Assembly (NCBI GenBank): GCA_016793245.1 | Contig: JAEUHW010000185.1 | Location: 1 to 46,681, forward strand | Source: Planctomycetota bacterium | GTDB taxonomy: Bacteria; Planctomycetota; UBA1135; JADKAF01 | Direction: 5' to 3' | DNA: 46,681 bases | In this document: piece after piece, positions 26,729 to 34,859 of the stretch | How the letters are laid out: every line of letters starts with the position of its first letter | How positions within the stretch are numbered: the first letter of the stretch is position 1 | The notes under the pieces: model-generated | Seen by the model: the letters and a program-made list of their open reading frames with translations, nothing else | What the model was told of the DNA's origin: nothing | Databases searched by the model: none | Program-made: the position numbers and the translations under genes

Positions 26729-27895
26729 ATGAGCACGCGCTTCCATCGCCTGGAGGAGGCCCTCCAGCACCTCGCCGATCCCGCGTCCAAGGACCCCGAA
26801 GCCGCGCTGGAGAGCATCGAGCGTCTGGCCGATGGCGAGCTCACGCCCGCGCTCGCCGAGCGCTTGGTCGATTCGCTCTGCGCGGGCTTTCCGCGCCTCG
26901 GTCGCCGCGGCGCCGCGCGCGCGCTGAAGGTGCTCGCGAGCTGTGGCACGCCGAGCGCTCTGCGCGCGCTGAATGAGCTCCTCGCTTCGCCCGAAGGGGC
27001 GCAGGTCGATCTCAGCTACGTCTTCGTCGATCTGGTCTACGAACCCGAGCGCGCCGCGGCCCTCTTCCCCGAGCTCCTGCGCGCGATGTGGAACACCCGC
27101 GAGCTCACGGGCGCGATCGAGCTCATCCTGCGCTGCGCCGACGCCGAGCTGCTGGAACCGGGCGAGCACCCCGAGTTCGAACGCCGCGCGTTGGACCGCG
27201 TGCAGGAGATCCTCGATCGGCGGCGCCTCGACCTCGATCGCCACGCGCCGGGCTTCGATCACCTCGTCGACTACGAGACCTGGGAGGCGATCCCCGGGGA
27301 GCTGCTCGGGGTCTTCGACGAGCTCGAGCACTGGCTCGATCTCCTGCGCTTCTTCGAAGGCACGCGCGCCGAGGCGCTGCTGCGCCGTTCCCTCGGGCTC
27401 GCGAGCCGCACCTTGCGCGCGTGGGCGGTGGGCTCGCTGCTCGCGCGCGAAGCCGAGGTGGAGCCCTCCCTGGTGGAAGACCTCGCCGCGCATCGCGGTT
27501 CGCGCGGGATCCTCTTCATCGTGCTGCGCGACTTGGGGCTCGCCGACGCGATGCCCGCGCGCTGGCGCACCCTGGATGCGCTCGCCGAAGCGGCGATGGT
27601 CCACTATCTCCAGCACCCGCAGGAATGGGGCGCCGCGCCGGAGGACCTGGAGCTGCTCTCCAAGCGCGAGGCCGAGGACGAGCACGGCCGGAGCGGCGCG
27701 CTCTGCTTCTTCCGCTTCCGCCACACGGCCTGGGGCGAGGGCTGGAGCTACGGGGCCGCGGGCCTCTTCGTCGGCCCCGATCCGGGGCTCTGGCATCCGA
27801 CGCAGACCCGCATGCTGCTCGCCGAGAGCGAGCCGCCGGCGCTGAGCGAGCTGGAAGCGCTCGCGATCGACGAGCGCGGTCGCCTGCGCGGGTGA
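26729..27895 (+). CDS. hypothetical HEAT-like helical protein
   Basis: A 388-residue cytoplasmic protein starts at ATG 26729. The N-terminal half is built of short helical repeats typical of HEAT/ARM folds (AALESIERLADGELTPALAERLVDSL, RGAARALKVLASCGTPSALRALNELLAS), here measured against repeated Ala/Leu helix pairs. The C-terminal part (about residues 300-388) looks globular and ends with FRFRHTAWGEGWSYGAAGLF. There is no signal peptide, membrane helix or catalytic motif that I recognise. It is divergent from the zinc-ribbon gene. A small 7-base-stem hairpin follows at 27910. Confidence 0.75.
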   Translation: MSTRFHRLEEALQHLADPASKDPEAALESIERLADGELTPALAERLVDSLCAGFPRLGRRGAARALKVLASCGTPSALRALNELLASPEGAQVDLSYVFVDLVYEPERAAALFPELLRAMWNTRELTGAIELILRCADAELLEPGEHPEFERRALDRVQEILDRRRLDLDRHAPGFDHLVDYETWEAIPGELLGVFDELEHWLDLLRFFEGTRAEALLRRSLGLASRTLRAWAVGSLLAREAEVEPSLVEDLAAHRGSRGILFIVLRDLGLADAMPARWRTLDALAEAAMVHYLQHPQEWGAAPEDLELLSKREAEDEHGRSGALCFFRFRHTAWGEGWSYGAAGLFVGPDPGLWHPTQTRMLLAESEPPALSELEALAIDERGRLRG

Positions 27896-27909
27896 GCGAG
27901 CGCTGCGTT

Positions 27910-27926
27910 GAAACGCTGCGCGTTTC
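27910..27926. terminator. short hairpin downstream of the HEAT-like gene
   Basis: GAAACGC and GCGTTTC form a perfect 7-base stem around TGC, 15 bases after the stop at 27895 and before the ygiQ start at 27966. It lacks a U-tract, so it may be a weak terminator or chance. Confidence 0.3.
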
Positions 27927-27965
27927 TGCCTAGATAGGGCGCCCGCCGCCCCGAGCCTCTCCTCC

Positions 27966-29912
27966 GTGAGCTCTCCCCGCCCCGCATCGCACCCGAAGCA
28001 TTTCCTGCCGACGACGCCGGAGGAGATGCGCCAGCGCGGCTGGGACGAGGCCGACATCGTCTTCGTCTCCGGCGACGCCTACGTCGATCATCCGTCCTTC
28101 GCAGCGGCCCTCCTCGGCCGCACGCTCGAGGCCGCGGGCTTCCGCGTGGCGATCCTCTCGCAGCCCGATTGGCGGAACGCCGATGCGTGGCGCGCTCTCG
28201 GCAAGCCGCGGCTCTTCTATGCCGTGTCGGCCGGGAACATGGACTCGATGATCAATCACTACACGGCGAACAAGAAGCGTCGCAACGAAGACGCTTATTC
28301 GCCGGGTGGGCAGATCGAGCTGCGGCCGGATCGCGCGACGAACGTGTACGCACAGCGCTGCCGCGAGGCGTTCGCCGGCGTACCGGTCGTGATCGGCGGC
28401 GTCGAGGCTTCGCTGCGCCGCATCGCGCACTTCGACTATTGGTCGGAGCAGGTTCGCCCTTCGATCCTGATCACCTCGAAGGCCGACCTCCTGGGCTTCG
28501 GCATGGGCGAGCGCGTGATCGTGGAGATCGCCGAGCGCCTGCGCGCCGGGCAGAGCCTCGCGGAGCTCCGTAATCTCCGCGGCATCGCCTACCTGTTGGG
28601 CCGGACCGAGACGCCACCGGCGCATCGCTTCGACGCGCGCGACGACGCCGGCGCGGGAGACGGGGAGACGATCGAGCTGCCGAGCTACGAAGCCGTGGTG
28701 GAGTCGAAGCGCGCGTTCGCCGACATGACGCGCATGCTGCACCACGAGACGAACCCGCAGAACGGGCGGCGTCTCCTGCAGAAGCACGGCGATCGCACGC
28801 TCGTGGTGAACCCGCCCGCGCTCGCGCTCGACGAGCGCGAGATGGATCGCATCTACGACCTCGGCTACACGCGCCGACCGCACCCGCGCTACACGGAGAA
28901 GATCCCCGCGTTCGAGATGATCCGCGACTCCGTGACGATCATGCGCGGCTGCTTCGGCGGCTGCACCTTCTGCTCGATCACGATGCACCAGGGCCGCGCG
29001 ATCCAATCGCGCAGCGAGGGCTCGATCCTGCGCGAGGTGCACTCCATGGCGCGCGACCCCGAGTTCAAGGGCACGATCTCCGACCTCGGCGGGCCGACCG
29101 CGAACATGTACCAGATGCGCTGCACGAAGCCCGAGGTCGAGGCCAAGTGCCGCCGCCTCTCCTGCGTGCACCCGAAGATCTGCAAGCTGCTCGGCACCGA
29201 TCACCAGCCGACGATCGACCTCATGCGGAAGGCTCGCGCCGTTCCCGGCGTGAAGCGCGTGCATGTCTCCTCCGGCGTCCGCATGGACCTCGCCGCGCAG
29301 AGCCCGGACTATCTGCAGGAGCTCGCGGCGCATCACGTCGGCGGGCACCTGAAGGTGGCGCCCGAGCACGTGAGCGAGAAGGTGCTCGGCCTGATGAAGA
29401 AGCCGGCGAACGAGAGCTTCGACGAGTTCGCCACGAACTTCGCCGCCGCCTCGAAGCGCGCGGGGAAGGAGCAGTATCTCGTCCCGTACTTCATCGCCTC
29501 GCATCCCGGCTCGGGGACGGCCGAGATGATCGAGCTCGCGGTCTTCCTGAAGCAGCGCGGCTATCGCCCGCGGCAGGTGCAGGATTTCATCCCCGCGCCG
29601 ATGGACATCGCCACCTGCATGTACTGGACCGGCCTCGACCCGCTGACCATGCAGCCCGTCGAGACGGTGAAGAAGCTGCGCGACCGCGAGACCCAGCGCG
29701 CGCTCATGCAGTACTTCAAACCCGAGAACTGGTTCACCGTCCGCCGCGCGCTCCTCGAGGCCGGCCGCGAGGACCTGATCGGCTCCGGCCCGCTGGCGCT
29801 GATCCCCGCGCAGCCGCCGAAGGAAGCGCTCGACGCGAAGCGCCGCGAAGCCGACGGCGCCGCAAAGCCGCGCGGCAAGATCCACCCGACGCGGAACCGG
29901 AAGCGCCGCTGA
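27966..29912 (+). CDS. ygiQ: YgiQ family radical SAM protein
   Basis: A 648-residue protein starts at GTG 27966. The N-terminal part ([33 protein letters not shown]) is the UPF0313 signature. The radical SAM cluster is at Cys329, Cys333 and Cys336 in [12 protein letters not shown], the usual CxxxCxxC that binds a 4Fe-4S cluster and cleaves S-adenosylmethionine. [10 protein letters not shown] and the further SCVHPKICK Cys-rich segment are typical of the family. The substrate of YgiQ proteins is not known to me. The length is slightly below that of E. coli YgiQ. The gene ends 15 bases before a double palindrome. Confidence 0.95.
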   Translation: MSSPRPASHPKHFLPTTPEEMRQRGWDEADIVFVSGDAYVDHPSFAAALLGRTLEAAGFRVAILSQPDWRNADAWRALGKPRLFYAVSAGNMDSMINHYTANKKRRNEDAYSPGGQIELRPDRATNVYAQRCREAFAGVPVVIGGVEASLRRIAHFDYWSEQVRPSILITSKADLLGFGMGERVIVEIAERLRAGQSLAELRNLRGIAYLLGRTETPPAHRFDARDDAGAGDGETIELPSYEAVVESKRAFADMTRMLHHETNPQNGRRLLQKHGDRTLVVNPPALALDEREMDRIYDLGYTRRPHPRYTEKIPAFEMIRDSVTIMRGCFGGCTFCSITMHQGRAIQSRSEGSILREVHSMARDPEFKGTISDLGGPTANMYQMRCTKPEVEAKCRRLSCVHPKICKLLGTDHQPTIDLMRKARAVPGVKRVHVSSGVRMDLAAQSPDYLQELAAHHVGGHLKVAPEHVSEKVLGLMKKPANESFDEFATNFAAASKRAGKEQYLVPYFIASHPGSGTAEMIELAVFLKQRGYRPRQVQDFIPAPMDIATCMYWTGLDPLTMQPVETVKKLRDRETQRALMQYFKPENWFTVRRALLEAGREDLIGSGPLALIPAQPPKEALDAKRREADGAAKPRGKIHPTRNRKRR

Positions 29913-29927
29913 GCTCATCGCGCCCGT

Positions 29928-29962
29928 TGCACAGTAAAGGTGCCAGGCACCGTTACTGTGCA
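29928..29962. repeat. palindromic repeat, GGTGCCAGGCACC family (first of a pair)
   Basis: TGCACAGTAAAGGTGCC pairs with GGCACCGTTACTGTGCA around one base with a single mismatch. It lies just after the ygiQ stop and touches the second palindrome at 29961. Core and spacing match the repeat at 7411. Confidence 0.85.
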
Positions 29963-30001
29963 TTGCACAGTTAAGGTGCCTGGCACCTTTTCTGTGCAAT
30001 G
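29961..30001. repeat. palindromic repeat, GGTGCCTGGCACC family (second of a pair), encoding the end of acpH
   Basis: CATTGCACAGTTAAGGTGCC pairs with GGCACCTTTTCTGTGCAATG around a central T with two mismatches. On the minus strand it encodes the last residues of AcpH (IAQKRCQAP) and its TAA stop, so the element sits inside the gene. It lies between two convergent genes. Confidence 0.9.
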
Positions 30002-30552
30002 ACTAGGGCGGGGAAGAAGGCGTCGAACTCGGCCTGCAAGGCCGCGCGCTCGGCGCTCAGGATCTCCAGCGCCGGGACGAGCTCCATGCGGTGGCGCGTG
30101 CGGGACTCGATGCCGCGGAGGACGCGCTCGAGGCCGGCGTCGTCGCGATAGGAGAGGAGCCACTGCTGGCGTTGCAGATGTGGCGCGGCTTCGCGGAGCT
30201 CGGGCGAGAGCAGGGGCTCGTGGTCCGCGAGGACGCGGTGAACGCGCGCGGCGAAGTGCTCGAGGGGCTCCGAGGACCAGCGTTCCCACGCGCGGGCGAG
30301 GAAGTGGTCGTAGGTGAGGTCGACGAGGACGCCGGCGAAGTGGCGGAAGTGCTTGGCGTAGCGCGCGCGGCTCGCGCGGTGGAGGGGATGGGCGTCGGTG
30401 AAGCGGTCGACGGCGCGGTGGTGGTCGAGGCCGGAGCGCACCAGAGGGTGGAGGGTTTCGGGATCGAGGCCGCGCGCGAAGTCGCCGACCAAGTTGCCGA
30501 TCCAGGCGTGCGGCGTGTCTTCGGCGAGGTAGAGGTGCGCGAGCCAGTTCAT
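29971..30552 (-). CDS. acpH: acyl carrier protein phosphodiesterase (AcpH, DUF479 family)
   Basis: A 193-residue protein removes the phosphopantetheine arm from acyl carrier protein, opposing holo-ACP synthase. The family start MNWLAHLYLAE and the following metal-binding and catalytic region are clear: VGDFARG, GLDHHRAVDRFTDAHP, and GVLVDLTYDHFLAR, with Asp and His residues expected to bind the metal. The last nine residues before the stop come from a palindromic repeat and are not part of the usual protein. It follows the zincin metallopeptidase gene by 22 bases on the same strand. Confidence 0.92.
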   Translation of the reverse strand: MNWLAHLYLAEDTPHAWIGNLVGDFARGLDPETLHPLVRSGLDHHRAVDRFTDAHPLHRASRARYAKHFRHFAGVLVDLTYDHFLARAWERWSSEPLEHFAARVHRVLADHEPLLSPELREAAPHLQRQQWLLSYRDDAGLERVLRGIESRTRHRMELVPALEILSAERAALQAEFDAFFPALVIAQKRCQAP

Positions 30553-30574
30553 CGGGTGCGGAACGCTCGGCGGC

Positions 30575-31405
30575 TCACTCGAGGCCGAGCTCGGCGACGC
30601 CGTCTTCGTCGAAGCCCAGGTGGTGTCCGATCTCGTGGAGCAGCGTCGTGCGCAGCTCCTCTTGCAGATCGTCGAGGTCGGCGCAGGTGCGCTCGAGGTT
30701 CCGCTGGTAGATCTGGACGCGCGGGGGCAGCGGGTCGGGAGCGTAGGCCTCGCGCTCGAGCGCGGAGTGCCCGGTGTAGAGGCCGAGGATCCAGGGCGAG
30801 GTGACGCCGCTCTCGCAGATGGGCTCGATGCGCGGCATGGGTACCAGCTCGACGATCAGGTTCTCCAGGTTCTGCTGGATGTTCGGCGGCAGCTCCTGGA
30901 GGGCGCGCTCCAGCAAGGCGTGCGCTTGCTCGGGCTCGAGCCTCACGGGCAAGGGATGCTCGTCGGGGGCGCGGCGATGCGCGCGGCGGAGCTTGCGATC
31001 GCCTTCGTCGAAGCGGCCTTCCAGATCGTCGATCAGCGCTTCGATCTCGAGGCGATCGGCGTCGAGGCCGGCTTCGCGCTCGGTGCTCTCGCGCAGCTCG
31101 TGGAGCCGCGTCTTCGCGCGCTCGACGTCCCAGCGCAGCAAGTGCGCGCGCACCTCGAAGAGCGCCGCGGCGGGATCTGCGGGGTCGTACTGCTTCACGG
31201 CGGCCAGCAGGCGCTGCGGCTCGCCGAGCTCGAAGAGCAGTGCGAGCTGCTCGAACTCGATCTGCGCGAGCTCCTCGTCGAGCAGATCGTCCGGCGGGTT
31301 GCTCAGCGTCTCCTCGACCAGCTCGAGCGCCTCGCCGAGGCGATCGGTGGCGATGAGCTCGTCGATGCGAGCGATCAGGGTGTGGGCGTCGTCCTCGAGC
31401 GGCAT
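30575..31405 (-). CDS. zincin-like metallopeptidase with TPR-like N-terminus
   Basis: A 276-residue soluble protein starts at ATG 31405, preceded by GGAAAGG. The C-terminus holds the zinc motif HEIGHHLGFDED (His257, Glu258, His261, Asp266), the mark of the small zincin family once called DUF1025, where the motif also sits near the end. The conserved PPRVQIYQRNLER and LRTTLLHEIGHHLG fit that family. The first 170 residues are helical repeats rich in Glu/Leu/Arg (LIARIDELIATDRLGEALELVEE), an addition that may recruit substrate. Substrate unknown. Divergent from the FIST gene, with 120 bases between starts. Confidence 0.85.
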   Translation of the reverse strand: MPLEDDAHTLIARIDELIATDRLGEALELVEETLSNPPDDLLDEELAQIEFEQLALLFELGEPQRLLAAVKQYDPADPAAALFEVRAHLLRWDVERAKTRLHELRESTEREAGLDADRLEIEALIDDLEGRFDEGDRKLRRAHRRAPDEHPLPVRLEPEQAHALLERALQELPPNIQQNLENLIVELVPMPRIEPICESGVTSPWILGLYTGHSALEREAYAPDPLPPRVQIYQRNLERTCADLDDLQEELRTTLLHEIGHHLGFDEDGVAELGLE

Positions 31406-31525
31406 GCGAAATCCTTTCCAGTGGGCGGAGATCCTCCTCGATCGGAGGCGCTTGTTCGAGTCAAGGGCCGAAGCTCGGCGCGTCGATGCAGCCTGCGACG
31501 GTTCCTTCGAGGTGCAGGAGTTCCC

Positions 31526-32656
31526 GTGATCGCGGCGGTGTTCGAGCTGGGTGGGCCGAGCCCCACGGCTTTGCCGAGCGTGCCCTGGTTCGATGGGGAT
31601 GGCACCCTCGTGCTGGCGTTCGGCGCGCCGGGGAGGAGCCCGGGGGGCAGCTTGCATGCCTTGCGCACGGCGTTCCCGCGCGCGGCGATCCTCGGCGCCA
31701 CGACCCCGCAGGCCTATCTCGACGGACCGTGCGGGGAGGGCAGCTTGGCGTGCGCGGCCCTGCGCTTCGAGCACACGAAGCTGCGCCGCGCGAGCGTCCA
31801 GCTCCTGCGTGCGGAGCAATCGCACCAAGCCGGCATCGAGCTCGGCTCGCAGCTCGATCATCCGGATCTGCAGGCCGTCCTGCTCTGCGCGGATGGCAGC
31901 GTGCTGCGCAGCACCAGCTTGCTGCGCGGGCTCGGCTCCAGCTTGCCCCCGGGAACCGTGGTCGCCGGCGGTCTCGCGCTCACCGAGAGCGGGGTCTCCG
32001 CCGTGCTCGACAACGAAGGCGCGCACCACCACTGCATCGTCGCGGTCGGGCTCTACGGACCGCGCGTGAACGTGCGCGGCGCGGTGAGCAAGGGCTGGCA
32101 GCGCTTCGGGCCGCGGCGCCGTGTCACGCGCGCGAGCGGACCGTGGGTCTACGAGCTCGACGAGCGGCCCGTGGTGCGCGTCTACGAGGAGTATCTGGGG
32201 CGCGGAGGACCGGAGTTGCTCGAAGCCGCGCTGCGCATGCCGATCGGTCTGCACGATCCGAGCGGCGGCGGCGCGGTCGCGGTGCGCAGCGTCGTCGGTA
32301 TGGACGAGCACGGGATCGCGCTCAGCTTCTCCGGCGAAGTCCCGCAAGGGGCGGAGGTGCAGTTCCTGCGCGCGCGGAAGCAGGCGCTGATCGATGGCGC
32401 GGCGCGCGCCGCGCAGCGTCTCGCGCGCGGCATGGGCGAAGCGGAGGGGCGCTTCGTTCTCGCGTTCGGTCAACGCGGGCGGCAGCTCGTGCTCGGCTTG
32501 CGCGCGCCGGAGGAGATCGAGGCCGCGCGCGCGGAGCTGCCGGAGAAGGTCTCGCTGATCGGCGGGGCCAGCGCCGGGGCTCTGCTCGCGCGCATCGGCG
32601 GCGAAGGCGAGCTCTACGGCGAGTCGTTCACCCTCTTCGAGATCGCGGAGGTCTGA
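31526..32656 (+). CDS. FIST domain sensory protein
   Basis: A 376-residue cytoplasmic protein starts at GTG 31526 with AGGAG five bases upstream. It has a FIST N-terminal part (SLHALRTAFPRAAILGATTP, VVAGGLALTESG) and a FIST C-terminal part (FVLAFGQRGRQLVLG, SLIGGASAGALLARIGG, GELYGESFTLFEI). FIST domains are predicted small-ligand sensors, possibly of amino acids. There are no membrane helices. The stop TGA 32654-32656 is followed immediately by the GTG start of a hybrid histidine kinase, so the two very probably form one signalling pair. Confidence 0.9.
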   Translation: MIAAVFELGGPSPTALPSVPWFDGDGTLVLAFGAPGRSPGGSLHALRTAFPRAAILGATTPQAYLDGPCGEGSLACAALRFEHTKLRRASVQLLRAEQSHQAGIELGSQLDHPDLQAVLLCADGSVLRSTSLLRGLGSSLPPGTVVAGGLALTESGVSAVLDNEGAHHHCIVAVGLYGPRVNVRGAVSKGWQRFGPRRRVTRASGPWVYELDERPVVRVYEEYLGRGGPELLEAALRMPIGLHDPSGGGAVAVRSVVGMDEHGIALSFSGEVPQGAEVQFLRARKQALIDGAARAAQRLARGMGEAEGRFVLAFGQRGRQLVLGLRAPEEIEAARAELPEKVSLIGGASAGALLARIGGEGELYGESFTLFEIAEV

Positions 32657-34831
32657 GTGCAAGCTCCGCGCACGACGGCTCCGCTCTCGCGCTTGCTGCA
32701 TCGCCAGTTGCAGGAGCTCGGGCTCTCTCCGTCGTGTCGGCCCGCGGACATCGATACCTGGCGGCTCGTGCTCGAGAAGATCGACGAGGCGTATCGCGCC
32801 TCCGAAGAAGAGCAGGAGCTCAGCGGGCGCGCCGTCGAGCTCGCGACGCGCGAGATGGAGCAGGTGGTCACGGAGCTCCGCAGCTCGCAGGAGAGCCAGC
32901 TCGCGGAGGAACGCGAGAAGCTGCGCGCTTCGATCAACTCCGTCGGCGAGGGCCTCGCCACGCTCGACGAGATGGGGCGCGTCACCTCGATCAATCCGGC
33001 GGGGCTGCGCCTCCTCGGCGCGAGCGAAGCGGAGCTCCGCGGCCAGGACCTGCTGCGCCGGCTGCAGGGCGAGAGCTTCGACAGCCTGGCCGCGCTGCGC
33101 GCGGGTGTCCCGTTCAAGGTCGACGAGCTCTTCTTCGTGCGGAAGGACGGCGAGCAGGTGGCGCTCGCGTTCGCGTTCGACCCGGTGCGCCGCGACGATG
33201 CGTGCTTGGGTGGCGTCGTCGTGCTGCGCGACGTGAGCGAAGAGGTCGAGCGCACCGAGGCCTTGGAATCGGCGCGCGATGTCGCGGAGAGCGCCTCGCG
33301 CGCGAAGTCCGAGTTCCTGGCGAACATGAGCCACGAGATCCGGACCCCGCTGAACGGCGTGATCGGGATCGCGCATCTGCTCGCCGGCACCGATCTCGAC
33401 GAGACGCAGCGCGGCTACGTCGGCACGCTGAAGACCTCCGCGGAGTCGCTGCTCGGGCTGATCAACGACATCCTCGACTTCTCGAAGATCGAGGCCTGCC
33501 GCTTCGAGCTCGAGCACATCGAGTTCGACTTGCTGAACCTCTGCGACGAGGTCTTGCAGACCTTCGCGCAGCCGGCGCAGGCGAAGGGGCTCCGCCTCGC
33601 CGCGGTGTTCGCTCCGAATCTGCCGCGCTTCGTGCAAGGCGATCCGCTGCGCGTGCGCCAGGTGCTGACGAACTTGGTCTCCAACGCGGTGAAGTTCACC
33701 GCGCGCGGACACGTATCGGTGCACGCGCGGAAGCTCCTCGAAGGGCCGGACTTCATCGACATCGGCTTCCGCGTCTGCGACACCGGCATCGGTCTCCGCG
33801 ACGACCCGAGCGAGCTCTTCGAGGCGTTCACGCAAGCCGACTCCTCGACGACGAGGCGCTACGGCGGCACGGGTCTCGGGCTCGCGATCTGCAAGCAGCT
33901 CGCGCACTTGATGGGCGGCGAGATCGGCGCCGAGGGCTCGGAAGGTCTGGGCAGCACCTTCTGGTTCACGGTGCGCTTGACGCGCGGCACGGCGCGCCAG
34001 ACGCTGAGCCCGCGGTTGCCGCGCCGGCGCATCCTCGTGGTGCACGGCTATCGAGCCGAAGGCGAGCTGCTGATCGAGCAGCTCTCCACGTGGGGCCTGC
34101 GCCCCGAGATCGCCTGCGATCTGAAGGAGGCCGCGGCGCGCGTGCGCAGCACCGCGAACGACGGCCGGCCCTTCGACCTCGTCTATCTCGATCGCGAGAG
34201 CCTGGGCGAGCTCTGCGCGCAGTGGATGAGCGCGCTGCGACGCCAGGTGAACAACGCACCCCCGGTGATCGGCTTGATCCCCTTCGGCGCGAGCAAACAG
34301 CACGAGCGCGAGGGCTTCTCGCAGCTCCTCGAGCGGCCGTGGCAGACGCGGCGCCTGTTCAACACCACGGCGCGGCTCCTCGGCCTCGCGCCGCAGGACG
34401 GCAGCGGCGAAGGCGCCGAGAGCGAAGCGAAGGCGCCGCCGAGCTACGTCGGCCGTCGCGTGCTCCTCGTCGAGGACAACCGCGTGAATCAGCTCGTCGC
34501 GCGGCGTTTGCTCGAGAAGGAAGGCCTGAAGGTCGAAGTGGCGAACCACGGCCTCGAGGCCCTGCAGCGCCTAGAGCAGGAGAGCTTCGAGCTCGTCTTC
34601 ATGGATTGCCAGATGCCGGAGATGGACGGCTTCGAGGCGACGTTCGCGCTGCGCGAGCGCGAAGCCGGCTCGGGACAGCGCCTGCCGATCGTCGCGCTCA
34701 CGGCGAACGCCGTGAAGGGCGACCGCGAGCGCTGCCTCGAGGTCGGCATGGATGATTATCTGGCGAAGCCGATCGACCTGCCGACGCTGCGGCACGTGCT
34801 GCGGCGGTGGCTCTGCTCGCCGGCGCGCTGA
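32657..34831 (+). CDS. soluble hybrid histidine kinase (PAS, HisKA, HATPase, two receiver-like domains)
   Basis: A 724-residue protein with no membrane segment starts at GTG 32657, directly after the FIST gene. Order: coiled coil (about 40-90), PAS (about 90-195), HisKA with phospho-acceptor His226 in FLANMSHEIRTPLNG, HATPase with QVLTNLVSNAVKFTARG and YGGTGLGLAICK, a first receiver-like domain from about 457, and a canonical receiver with VLLVEDNRVNQLVARRLL and phospho-acceptor Asp650 in FMDCQMPEMDG. The first receiver-like domain starts RILVVHGYRAEG, so the acidic pocket is lost, although Asp512 in YLDRES remains; it may regulate without phosphorylation. Output is unclear, as no DNA-binding or effector domain is encoded. 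Signal input from FIST is inferred. Confidence 0.93.
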   Translation: MQAPRTTAPLSRLLHRQLQELGLSPSCRPADIDTWRLVLEKIDEAYRASEEEQELSGRAVELATREMEQVVTELRSSQESQLAEEREKLRASINSVGEGLATLDEMGRVTSINPAGLRLLGASEAELRGQDLLRRLQGESFDSLAALRAGVPFKVDELFFVRKDGEQVALAFAFDPVRRDDACLGGVVVLRDVSEEVERTEALESARDVAESASRAKSEFLANMSHEIRTPLNGVIGIAHLLAGTDLDETQRGYVGTLKTSAESLLGLINDILDFSKIEACRFELEHIEFDLLNLCDEVLQTFAQPAQAKGLRLAAVFAPNLPRFVQGDPLRVRQVLTNLVSNAVKFTARGHVSVHARKLLEGPDFIDIGFRVCDTGIGLRDDPSELFEAFTQADSSTTRRYGGTGLGLAICKQLAHLMGGEIGAEGSEGLGSTFWFTVRLTRGTARQTLSPRLPRRRILVVHGYRAEGELLIEQLSTWGLRPEIACDLKEAAARVRSTANDGRPFDLVYLDRESLGELCAQWMSALRRQVNNAPPVIGLIPFGASKQHEREGFSQLLERPWQTRRLFNTTARLLGLAPQDGSGEGAESEAKAPPSYVGRRVLLVEDNRVNQLVARRLLEKEGLKVEVANHGLEALQRLEQESFELVFMDCQMPEMDGFEATFALREREAGSGQRLPIVALTANAVKGDRERCLEVGMDDYLAKPIDLPTLRHVLRRWLCSPAR

Positions 34832-34845
34832 GCCGCACGTGCGGC
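34832..34845. terminator. 14-base palindrome between convergent genes
   Basis: GCCGCACGTGCGGC lies between the ends of the histidine kinase (34831) and the FG-GAP gene (34860). It is short and without a T-run, so it is a candidate terminator only. Confidence 0.35.
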
Positions 34846-34859
34846 CCGCGGCGCGCGCG

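Noticed and set aside
30575..34549. Very long minus-strand frame over the FIST and kinase genes
   Set aside because: Only 30575-31405 has protein-like sequence with a Shine-Dalgarno and metallopeptidase motif. The rest is antisense to well-recognised genes and has Arg/Ala/Gln-rich shadow composition.
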